A stretch of 12,149 bases of DNA from Bacteroidales bacterium UBA6346 (GTDB lineage Bacteria; Bacteroidota; Bacteroidia; Bacteroidales; UBA932), in contig DJSA01000072.1 in NCBI GenBank assembly GCA_002438905.1, positions 24,023 through 36,171 on the forward strand, given 5' to 3'. Positions 6,353-12,149 of the stretch are shown in pieces. How positions within the stretch are numbered: the stretch's first letter is position 1; the number at the start of each line of letters is the position of its first letter. The notes below the pieces were generated by a model. It searched no databases and was not told the origin of the DNA. It worked only from the letters and a program-made list of their open reading frames with translations. A program made the position numbers and the translations under genes.

Positions 6353-7945
6353 ATGAAGACATTAAGGGACATATTGACGGAAGAGTGCGGAGTCGTGGCG
6401 ATTGAGCGGATCGGAAACTGCGGGACTGGCAGTGAGGCTGCGCTCGGGACGGAAGTTTCGGGGATATGCAGCGACTCGCGGAAGGTCACGCTGGGATGTG
6501 CGTTCATCGCCGTGCATGGTGCGGCCTGTGACGGGCACGATTTCATCGGAATGGCTGTCGCTGCCGGAGCGAAGGTCATCGTCTATGACAGCAAGTCAGC
6601 AGCAGAGAAGTCGCTCGCGGAAGCGGGATTTTCATTCGGAAAGGCGGATGACGCAGGAAAAAGGTGCACCAGAACTTCCTGCGGAGAAGATGCAGCCGGA
6701 AACACTGACTGGAGCGTTGTCCTCGTGCAGGTAAAATCAACAAGACATGCCCTCGGGCACATCGCATCCGCATGGTTCGACAACCCTTCGCGTCGCCTGC
6801 GTCTTGTCGGAATCACCGGCACCAACGGAAAGACCACGACGGTGACGCTGCTCTACCGCTTGTTCACATCGCTCGGATACAGCTGCGGACTGCTCTCTAC
6901 CATAGCTAATTACGTTGCAGGAAAGCGCAGCGAGACGGCAAACACGACCGCTGATCCGATTACGATAAACGCCCTTCTCAGTGAAATGTGCGGGTGCGGA
7001 TGCGAGTTCTGCTTCATGGAAGTCAGTTCCATAGGACTTGAGCAGGAAAGGGTCGCTGGGCTGAACTTCTGCGCGGGGATATTCTCTAACCTCACGCACG
7101 ACCACCTCGACTACCACAAGACCTTCGCCGAGTACCTCCGCTGCAAGAAACTTTTCTTCGATGGCCTTTCAAAGGACGCATACGCAATCATCAACATCGA
7201 TGACAGAAATGCCGAGGTTATGGTTCAGAACTGCAGGGCACATATCGTACGCTACTCCTGCCGCTCGCTCGCTGACCACACCTGCCGCATTCTTGAGGAA
7301 AGTTTCAACGGGATGCTTCTGAAAATCGATGGGACAGAGTGCTGGACTCCGCTCATCGGACAGCACAACGCCTACAATCTGCTCGCGATTTACACCACAG
7401 CTGTTGTCCTCGGAGCAAGACCGGAGGAGGCACTCGTGGCACTCAGCAAGCTGGAATCGGCTCCGGGAAGGCTCGAAACCCTGCACGGCCCGAAGGACAT
7501 TACCGTAATAATCGACTATGCGCACACGCCTGACGCGCTTGAGAATGTGCTCAAGACCCTCAAGGACATAAACTGCGGAGGCAGGCTCATTTGCCTTTTC
7601 GGCTGCGGAGGAGACAGGGACAGAAGTAAACGCCCGGAAATGGCGGCTGTGGCGCAGAAATATGCCGACAGGATCTATGTCACGTCAGACAACAGCCGCA
7701 CGGAGAGAACTTCTGACATCATCGCCGAGATAAAGGCTGGGTTTGATTTGAGCGGGCGTGCCAAGTCGCTGTTCATCGAGGACCGTGAACAGGCAATACG
7801 CACGGCAATCATGACAGCGGAGCTCGGAGACGTGATTCTTCTCGCCGGCAAGGGGCATGAGACCTATCAGATCATTGGGACGGAGAAACGACATTTCGAT
7901 GAGAAGGAGATAGTGAACGGCATTTTCAGCGAACTGACAGAATGA
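6353..7945 (+). CDS. murE: UDP-MurNAc-tripeptide ligase MurE
   Basis: A 530-residue Mur ligase that adds the third amino acid, probably meso-diaminopimelate, to UDP-MurNAc-L-Ala-D-Glu in the cytoplasm with ATP. The N-terminal domain has SGICSDSRKV (36-45), the UDP-substrate region. The P-loop is GTNGKTT (156-162). NLTHDHLDYH (246-255) and YLRCKKLFF (261-269, carrying the lysine that is carbamylated in the family) follow, then the C-terminal domain with DYAHTPDAL (388-396), GCGGDRDRSKRPEM (417-430) and AGKGHETYQ (498-506). The amino-acid-selecting motif reads DNSR (446-449) rather than DNPR; the retained Arg favours diaminopimelate. EVSSIGL (223-229) has Ile where EVSSH is usual. The protein is about 30-40 residues longer than common homologues because of a polar stretch around 83-119. 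Start ATG at 6353, 61 nt after ftsI. Confidence 0.95.
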   Translation: MKTLRDILTEECGVVAIERIGNCGTGSEAALGTEVSGICSDSRKVTLGCAFIAVHGAACDGHDFIGMAVAAGAKVIVYDSKSAAEKSLAEAGFSFGKADDAGKRCTRTSCGEDAAGNTDWSVVLVQVKSTRHALGHIASAWFDNPSRRLRLVGITGTNGKTTTVTLLYRLFTSLGYSCGLLSTIANYVAGKRSETANTTADPITINALLSEMCGCGCEFCFMEVSSIGLEQERVAGLNFCAGIFSNLTHDHLDYHKTFAEYLRCKKLFFDGLSKDAYAIINIDDRNAEVMVQNCRAHIVRYSCRSLADHTCRILEESFNGMLLKIDGTECWTPLIGQHNAYNLLAIYTTAVVLGARPEEALVALSKLESAPGRLETLHGPKDITVIIDYAHTPDALENVLKTLKDINCGGRLICLFGCGGDRDRSKRPEMAAVAQKYADRIYVTSDNSRTERTSDIIAEIKAGFDLSGRAKSLFIEDREQAIRTAIMTAELGDVILLAGKGHETYQIIGTEKRHFDEKEIVNGIFSELTE

Positions 7946-8012
7946 ACGGATTCTGAACGGCTGGCGGATCCGAACGGGAAGTGATTGAAAAAAGACATAA
8001 TTACAGAAAAAT

Positions 8013-9191
8013 ATGATATACCATATATTCGAAGCACTCAAGGATTTCAACATACCGGGACAGGGGCTGATGAACTACATCTCTTTCCGTGCCCTGATGG
8101 CCTGCTTCACTTCCCTGCTTGTGGGAGTCATCGCGGGCAAGCACATCATCGGATGGCTTCAGCGAAAACAGATTGGAGAAACAATCCGCGATCTCGGACT
8201 TGAGGGACAGATTTCCAAGAAAGGCACTCCGACTATGGGAGGAATCATAATTCTCCTTGCTCTCCTCACCGGTGTTCTCCTCTGGTGCGACCTCACGAAC
8301 AGATTCACGATAACACTTATTGCAAGTGCCCTCTGGTGCGCAGGCATCGGATTTTATGACGACTACATCAAGGTCTACAGGCACAACAAGGAGGGTATGA
8401 GCGAAAGGAAGAAACTGATTTTTCAGACACTGCTCGGCTTGGGAGTCGCTCTGTCCGTGTGGATGACCGGAAGTGACCTCGGGACGACAACGACCATTCC
8501 GTTCGTCAAGAACAACGAGTTCGACTATGCCTGGCTGACGCCGTTCACAGGAGAGTGGGAGTGGTACACGAAATGGGGAATATATGTGATCATGATCACC
8601 CTCGTCATCGTCGCCTGTTCGAACGGAACCAACCTCACCGACGGCATCGATGGTCTGGCCGGAGGCTCGTCGGCCATCGTGGGAGTCGTTCTCGGACTTA
8701 TGGCATACCTCGGAGGAAACATAAACAATGCAGCTTACCTCAACATCATGTACATCCCCGGAAGCGGTGAGATTGCAGTGTTCATGTCCGCATTCGTCGG
8801 GGCGCTCATCGCGTTCCTGTGGTACAATTCCTACCCGGCGCAGGTGTTCATGGGCGACACTGGCAGTCTGATGATAGGCGGCGTGATAGGAGTCGGCGCG
8901 GTGCTTATCCGCAAGGAGCTGCTGCTGCCGGTGCTCTGCGGGATTTTCTTCGTCGAAAGCCTTTCGGTGCTGATGCAGAGGGCATACTTCAAATACACGA
9001 AGAAGCGCACGGGGACGGGAAAACGAATTTTCAGAATGGCTCCGCTTCACCACCATTTCCAGAAGGAGGGCATTCCGGCACTGATTCAGTCGCCGAAGAA
9101 GGCTCAGCCAGAGGCGAAGATTACGATGAGGTTCTGGATTGTGGGGGTTATGCTGGCGGTTGCAACTATCGCAATGTTGAAGATCCGATGA
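8013..9191 (+). CDS. mraY: Phospho-MurNAc-pentapeptide translocase MraY
   Basis: A 392-residue polytopic membrane enzyme that transfers phospho-MurNAc-pentapeptide from UDP to undecaprenyl phosphate, making lipid I. About ten hydrophobic segments can be seen. Family motifs in order: KKGTPTMGG (69-77), GFYDDYIKV (113-121, the aspartate pair Asp116/Asp117), NGTNLTDGIDGLAGG (204-218, with Asp210 and Asp213), FMGDTGSL (279-286) and the histidine loop PLHHHFQKEG (344-353). All catalytic residues are present. Residues about 155-185 between membrane segments are periplasmic-loop sequence of the longer type found in Bacteroidetes. It lies 67 nt after murE; no murF intervenes, as is usual in Bacteroidetes. 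Its stop codon sits inside the left arm of a long palindrome. Confidence 0.97.
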   Translation: MIYHIFEALKDFNIPGQGLMNYISFRALMACFTSLLVGVIAGKHIIGWLQRKQIGETIRDLGLEGQISKKGTPTMGGIIILLALLTGVLLWCDLTNRFTITLIASALWCAGIGFYDDYIKVYRHNKEGMSERKKLIFQTLLGLGVALSVWMTGSDLGTTTTIPFVKNNEFDYAWLTPFTGEWEWYTKWGIYVIMITLVIVACSNGTNLTDGIDGLAGGSSAIVGVVLGLMAYLGGNINNAAYLNIMYIPGSGEIAVFMSAFVGALIAFLWYNSYPAQVFMGDTGSLMIGGVIGVGAVLIRKELLLPVLCGIFFVESLSVLMQRAYFKYTKKRTGTGKRIFRMAPLHHHFQKEGIPALIQSPKKAQPEAKITMRFWIVGVMLAVATIAMLKIR

Positions 9192-9311
9192 TGCACGATA
9201 AAGGGCGAATTGCTGCGTTACGCGGCTCGTCCAAATCCTCACAGCCACAAGGCTGCTCCGGGTTGGACTTCGCCGCAAGCCTTGCACTTCATCCCTTTAT
9301 CGCACATCATC
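9187..9311. repeat. 125-bp imperfect palindrome between mraY and murD
   Basis: The outer arms 9187-9205 and 9293-9311 are reverse complements at 17 of 19 positions. Further pairing arms lie inside: 9207-9213 with 9284-9290 (6 of 7), 9222-9226 with 9272-9276, 9229-9234 with 9263-9268, and a terminal stem 9242-9246 with 9251-9255 closing an ACAA loop. Transcribed, this would be one long hairpin. No T-run follows, so it is not a simple terminator. It overlaps the last bases of mraY and fills most of the 181-bp gap. It looks like an extragenic palindrome or miniature mobile element; copy number in the genome is unknown. Confidence 0.75.
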
Positions 9312-9372
9312 GCTGGGCGGTTGTATAAGAAAAAACTGAAGTAAAAAACTGATAATAGAAAATTTTGATAAT

Positions 9373-10707
9373 ATGTCACGGATTGTAGTTTTAGGTGGCG
9401 GAGAGAGCGGAGTGGGTTCCGCTGTGCTCGCGAAGGTCAAGGGATTCGACGTTTTCCTTTCTGACAAGGGAAACATCGCGGAGAAATATGTCGAAGTCCT
9501 GAAAAAATGGGACATTCCTTTCGAGAGCGGCCGGCATACGGAAGAAAAGATTCTCAATGCGGACGAGGTCATCAAGAGCCCCGGCATACCGAACACCGCG
9601 CCTATGGTTCAGAAACTTACGGCGCAGGGGACGCATATAATCTCGGAAATCGAATTCGCCGGACGTTACGACAAGGCGCGCAAAATCTGCATCACCGGAA
9701 GCAACGGCAAGACGACAACGACCTCGCTCATCTACTATCTTTTGAAGCAGGCGGGGCTGAACGTCGGGCTCGGCGGCAACATCGGCAAGAGCTACGCCTA
9801 TCAGGTGGCCACCGAGAACTTCGACATCTATGTCCTGGAGCTCAGCAGTTTCCAGTTGGACAACGTCTATGACTTCAAGGCGGACATCGCCATCATCACA
9901 AACATAACCCCAGATCATCTCGACCGCTACGACCACAAGATGGAGAACTACGTGAAGGCGAAGTTCCGCATCACCCGCAACATGAACCCAGATGACTGCT
10001 TCATATTCTGCTCAGACGATGAGATTACGGTGAACCACCTCAACAAGATTGTGGTTAAGGCCAAGCAGCTCCCGTTCACGCAGAAAACGGAAGTTCCTCA
10101 GGGCGCGTTCGTCAAGGACGACAAAATCATAATCCGCTACGAGGACAGCGAATGCGATATGTACATCCGCGAATTGGCGCTCGGCGGGAAGCACAATGTG
10201 TATAATTCCATGGCGGCGGCGATTGCGGCAAAGGTGATGGACATCGACAACAAGACCATACGCGAGGCGCTCTCGTCGTTCAAGCCGGTGGAGCACAGAC
10301 TTGAGAATGTGCTGAGCGTGGGCGGTGTGCTCTACATCAACGACTCAAAGGCGACAAACGTGGATTCTGCGTGGTATGCGCTTGAGTGCCAGACGCGGCC
10401 GGTCGTGTGGATTGTGGGCGGAACTGACAAGGGGAACGACTATTCGAGCCTCGTGCCGCTCGCCCGCGAGAAGGTGAAGGCAATGATTTGCATGGGACTG
10501 GACAACAAGAAGTTCCACGATTCGTTCGAGGGCGTGGTACCGGAGATTTACGATGTAACGTCAGCCCATGACGCGGTGCAGATGGCAAGCCGGCTCGCGA
10601 AGAACGGAGATGTGGTGCTGCTCTCCCCTTGCTGCGCAAGTTTTGACCTGTTTAAGAATTACGAGGATAGAGGCGAGCAATTTAAGGACGAAGTAAGAAA
10701 GCTGTAG
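9373..10707 (+). CDS. murD: UDP-MurNAc-L-Ala:D-Glu ligase MurD
   Basis: A 444-residue Mur ligase that adds D-glutamate to UDP-MurNAc-L-alanine in the cytoplasm, using ATP. The N-terminal nucleotide-substrate domain begins IVVLGGGESGVGSA (4-17) and has KSPGIP (68-73). The central ATPase domain has the P-loop GSNGKTTTT (109-117), ELSSFQLD (156-163), NITPDHLDRY (177-186) and YVKAKFRI (193-200), where Lys197 corresponds to the lysine carbamylated in E. coli MurD. The C-terminal domain shows HRLE (308-311), INDSKATN (322-329), GGTDKG (349-354) and LLSPCCASFDLFKNYEDRG (416-434), diagnostic of MurD. Length is normal and no key residue is missing. The ATG follows an A/T-rich leader without a Shine-Dalgarno sequence. 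It is separated from mraY by the 125-bp palindrome and from ftsW by 192 bp holding a second palindrome. Confidence 0.97.
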   Translation: MSRIVVLGGGESGVGSAVLAKVKGFDVFLSDKGNIAEKYVEVLKKWDIPFESGRHTEEKILNADEVIKSPGIPNTAPMVQKLTAQGTHIISEIEFAGRYDKARKICITGSNGKTTTTSLIYYLLKQAGLNVGLGGNIGKSYAYQVATENFDIYVLELSSFQLDNVYDFKADIAIITNITPDHLDRYDHKMENYVKAKFRITRNMNPDDCFIFCSDDEITVNHLNKIVVKAKQLPFTQKTEVPQGAFVKDDKIIIRYEDSECDMYIRELALGGKHNVYNSMAAAIAAKVMDIDNKTIREALSSFKPVEHRLENVLSVGGVLYINDSKATNVDSAWYALECQTRPVVWIVGGTDKGNDYSSLVPLAREKVKAMICMGLDNKKFHDSFEGVVPEIYDVTSAHDAVQMASRLAKNGDVVLLSPCCASFDLFKNYEDRGEQFKDEVRKL

Positions 10708-10781
10708 GCATTTGAGCGTCTTTTTGACCATATTTTCACGTTTTATTCGTTATTTGGTCCCAACAAACTCCTCATAAAACG

Positions 10782-10865
10782 GAACCTTTTCGTTAAGTGA
10801 GAGCAAAGCAAACTTGTTTGTTTTGCCGAACGCAGAAAAGTGGCGCGAAGCGAAAAATCCGGTTC
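10782..10865. repeat. 84-bp imperfect palindrome between murD and ftsW
   Basis: The core stem is 10803-10813 with 10816-10826, complementary at 10 of 11 positions (the mismatch would be a G-U pair in RNA). Outer pairing is GAACC at 10782-10786 with GGTTC at 10861-10865, and TTTTCG at 10787-10792 with CGAAAA at 10851-10856, with a small bulge. The middle arms pair poorly. There is no T-run after it, so a terminator is unlikely. It resembles a repetitive extragenic palindrome; I have an uncertain recollection of similar sequences between genes in other Bacteroidetes. Confidence 0.55.
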
Positions 10866-10899
10866 AAAAATACATCACAAATGTTAATAAAGACATAAT

Positions 10900-12149
10900 A
10901 TGGAACAGGAAACGACAGTGGGCACCGGAAAATGGTGGAATGTGTTCGGCAGGATCAAGGGCGACAAGGTCGTCTGGATGGTCGTGCTGCTGCTCATAAT
11001 GATTTCGATGATTGCAATCTCCGGTTCCACATCGCTGTTGGCTCTCGACAGCAACACGACACGCATAGACCTGCTGACCAAACATCTGTGGGTGTGTGCT
11101 GGAGGGCTCGTGCTCATATTCATAATCTATCTGATCCCGAGCATAAAACTGTTTGAAACTCTGTCGAAAACCGGGTTTATCATTTCCCTTTTCCTGTTGG
11201 CGATGCTTCTGAGCCATTTCAACTTCAGCGTCGGTTCATTCACTTTTAAGGCGGAACAGCTCAATGATGCCTGGAGGACAATCAGAATCTGGAAAATTCA
11301 GATTCATGTCTTCGAGATTGTGAAGGTAGCGATGGTGATGTATCTCGCATGGGCCTGCAAGGCCTACAAGGAAGACAGTTTCAAGTTGTCCAAGAAACTC
11401 GCTGCCTTGAACATCTACGTCGGGAAGGAACATGACCGGAGGCTGTTCGGATTCATGGAGGAAAAATGGGCGGAACTCATATTCTACATTTTGATTCCCT
11501 GCGTGGTCATCACTGGAATGATTCTTCCGGGAAGCAATTCCAGCGCCCTTTTCATAGGAGGCATAATGGTGATGACGGTGCTCATAGGAGGGGTGGACTT
11601 CAAGTACATAGCACTGCTTGCGCTGCTTGGAGTCGCTCTGCTTGGAGGTGCCTACGGGATTTACAAACTTTCGGACGGCAAGTTATTTTCAAGAATAGCT
11701 ACCGGTTTGTCACGCACCTTTGAGCACCCTACAATTGACGAGCTTTTTGAAGCAAAGTCCACATACGGAAAAACTTCCAAGGAATACAAAAAAATCCTGC
11801 AGAAAATGCAGCAGCCGTATGCAGCGAAGATTGCCGTGCATGAGGGAGGGATTCCGAAGGGCTTCGGTGGAAGCACGCAGAAATATGTCGTGCCGGTAAT
11901 GTACGGAGACTTCATGTACAGTTTCATACTCGAAGAGACGGGACTTTTCGGAGGAATTGCTATAATCGTGCTCTATCTCAGCCTTCTGTCGAGGGGATCA
12001 ATAATAGTGAAGAACTGCCGAGACACATTCGCGCAGACTGCTGTGGGCGGTCTGGTGCTGTTAATTGTGGGACAGGCGTTTATGCACATATTCATCAACC
12101 TAGACACTGGACTGCTCACGGGACAGACGCTGCCGCTGATAAGCCACGG
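10900..12149 (+). CDS. ftsW: Septal glycosyltransferase FtsW (SEDS family), 3' end missing
   Basis: An open frame from ATG 10900 runs off the window end (416 codons plus 2 nt, no stop). It encodes a polytopic SEDS protein, which polymerises lipid II into glycan strands with FtsI at the septum. Hydrophobic segments lie near residues 24-42, 64-80, 91-106, 139-153, 190-229, 234-256, 346-363 and 379-400. The large periplasmic loop (about 257-345) ends in GGSTQKYVVPVMYGDFMYSFILEETG (323-348); Asp337 fits the catalytic Asp of SEDS enzymes. The last visible residues, TGQTLPLISH (407-416), begin the conserved motif that continues GGS/T. The usual QPSE-xxK motif is replaced by QIHVFEIVK (134-142). Position after murD supports FtsW over RodA. 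The preceding AATATG start context matches murE, mraY and murD. Sure of the family, fairly sure of FtsW. Confidence 0.92.
   Translation, partial: MEQETTVGTGKWWNVFGRIKGDKVVWMVVLLLIMISMIAISGSTSLLALDSNTTRIDLLTKHLWVCAGGLVLIFIIYLIPSIKLFETLSKTGFIISLFLLAMLLSHFNFSVGSFTFKAEQLNDAWRTIRIWKIQIHVFEIVKVAMVMYLAWACKAYKEDSFKLSKKLAALNIYVGKEHDRRLFGFMEEKWAELIFYILIPCVVITGMILPGSNSSALFIGGIMVMTVLIGGVDFKYIALLALLGVALLGGAYGIYKLSDGKLFSRIATGLSRTFEHPTIDELFEAKSTYGKTSKEYKKILQKMQQPYAAKIAVHEGGIPKGFGGSTQKYVVPVMYGDFMYSFILEETGLFGGIAIIVLYLSLLSRGSIIVKNCRDTFAQTAVGGLVLLIVGQAFMHIFINLDTGLLTGQTLPLISH

Noticed and set aside
7944..7977. GAACGG occurring three times in the murE-mraY gap.
   Set aside because: The copies are short and irregularly spaced (11 and 17 nt) and no binding protein is known to fit. 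Probably chance in a G/C-rich gap.
8001..9287. A 428-codon open frame on the minus strand opposite mraY.
   Set aside because: It is antisense to a clear MraY, has a polar, His/Ser/Arg-rich composition with no domain, and is explained by codon bias on the opposite strand.
9191..9328. A 45-codon frame whose ATG overlaps the mraY stop (TGATG).
   Set aside because: It lies almost wholly within the 125-bp palindrome, has no recognisable domain, and its length is explained by the repeat. The overlap with the stop codon is probably chance.
9342..9372. A separate promoter for murD in the A/T-rich leader (AAAATTTTG).
   Set aside because: It lacks the TA at the start of TAnnTTTG and has no -33 partner; it is better explained as an A/T-rich translation leader.
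1..12149. CRISPR array, tRNA, rRNA, insertion sequence or defence island.
   Set aside because: No spaced repeat array, transposase, cloverleaf-like or rRNA-like sequence was seen. Fic is the only gene with a possible toxin-like role.

Overview
The window holds the 5' half of a division and cell-wall (dcw) cluster on the plus strand, flanked upstream by two unrelated genes. The gene order mraZ-rsmH-ftsL-like-ftsI-murE-mraY-murD-ftsW, with no murF between murE and mraY, points to a member of the Bacteroidota, probably Bacteroidales. The short Bacteroidetes-type FtsL-like protein, the PASTA-tailed FtsI, a TAnnTTTG promoter element and A/T-rich start contexts agree with this. The genus cannot be told from the sequence.

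Region 1 (1-2198): a Fic-domain protein (plus strand) converges on a MepM-like M23 lipoprotein peptidase (minus strand), with 29 bp between the stop codons. The fic gene is clearly more A/T-rich than the peptidase gene and may be an accessory insertion.

Region 2 (2199-2424): a 226-bp divergent control region. It carries four direct TGGAA repeats with an exact 10-bp period, directly followed by a TATCTTTG element and mraZ. The layout matches the TGGGN-N5 operator arrays known for E. coli MraZ, so it is most likely the MraZ autoregulatory operator. A second TAnnTTTG element faces the peptidase gene on the other side of the array.

Region 3 (2425-6291): mraZ, rsmH, ftsL-like and ftsI are tightly packed (gaps of 12, 16 and 2 nt), with clear Shine-Dalgarno sequences before rsmH, ftsL and ftsI.

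Region 4 (6292-12149): murE, mraY, murD and ftsW are more loosely spaced (61, 67, 181 and 192 nt). The two largest gaps each hold a long imperfect palindrome (9187-9311 and 10782-10865) that looks like an extragenic repeat or miniature element. ftsW is cut by the window end. No gene-free stretch exceeds 300 bp.

The cluster makes and uses lipid-linked peptidoglycan precursor. MurD and MurE add amino acids to UDP-MurNAc in the cytoplasm, MraY moves the muropeptide onto undecaprenyl phosphate, and FtsW (glycosyltransferase) with FtsI (transpeptidase) polymerise and crosslink it at the septum, with the FtsL-like protein as likely partner. MraZ and RsmH are the regulatory and rRNA-methylation genes that usually head the cluster. 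I see no wholly new multi-gene system. The most notable observations are the MraZ-type operator array, the two palindromes, and active-site or motif deviations in the M23 peptidase, MurE, MraZ and FtsW.
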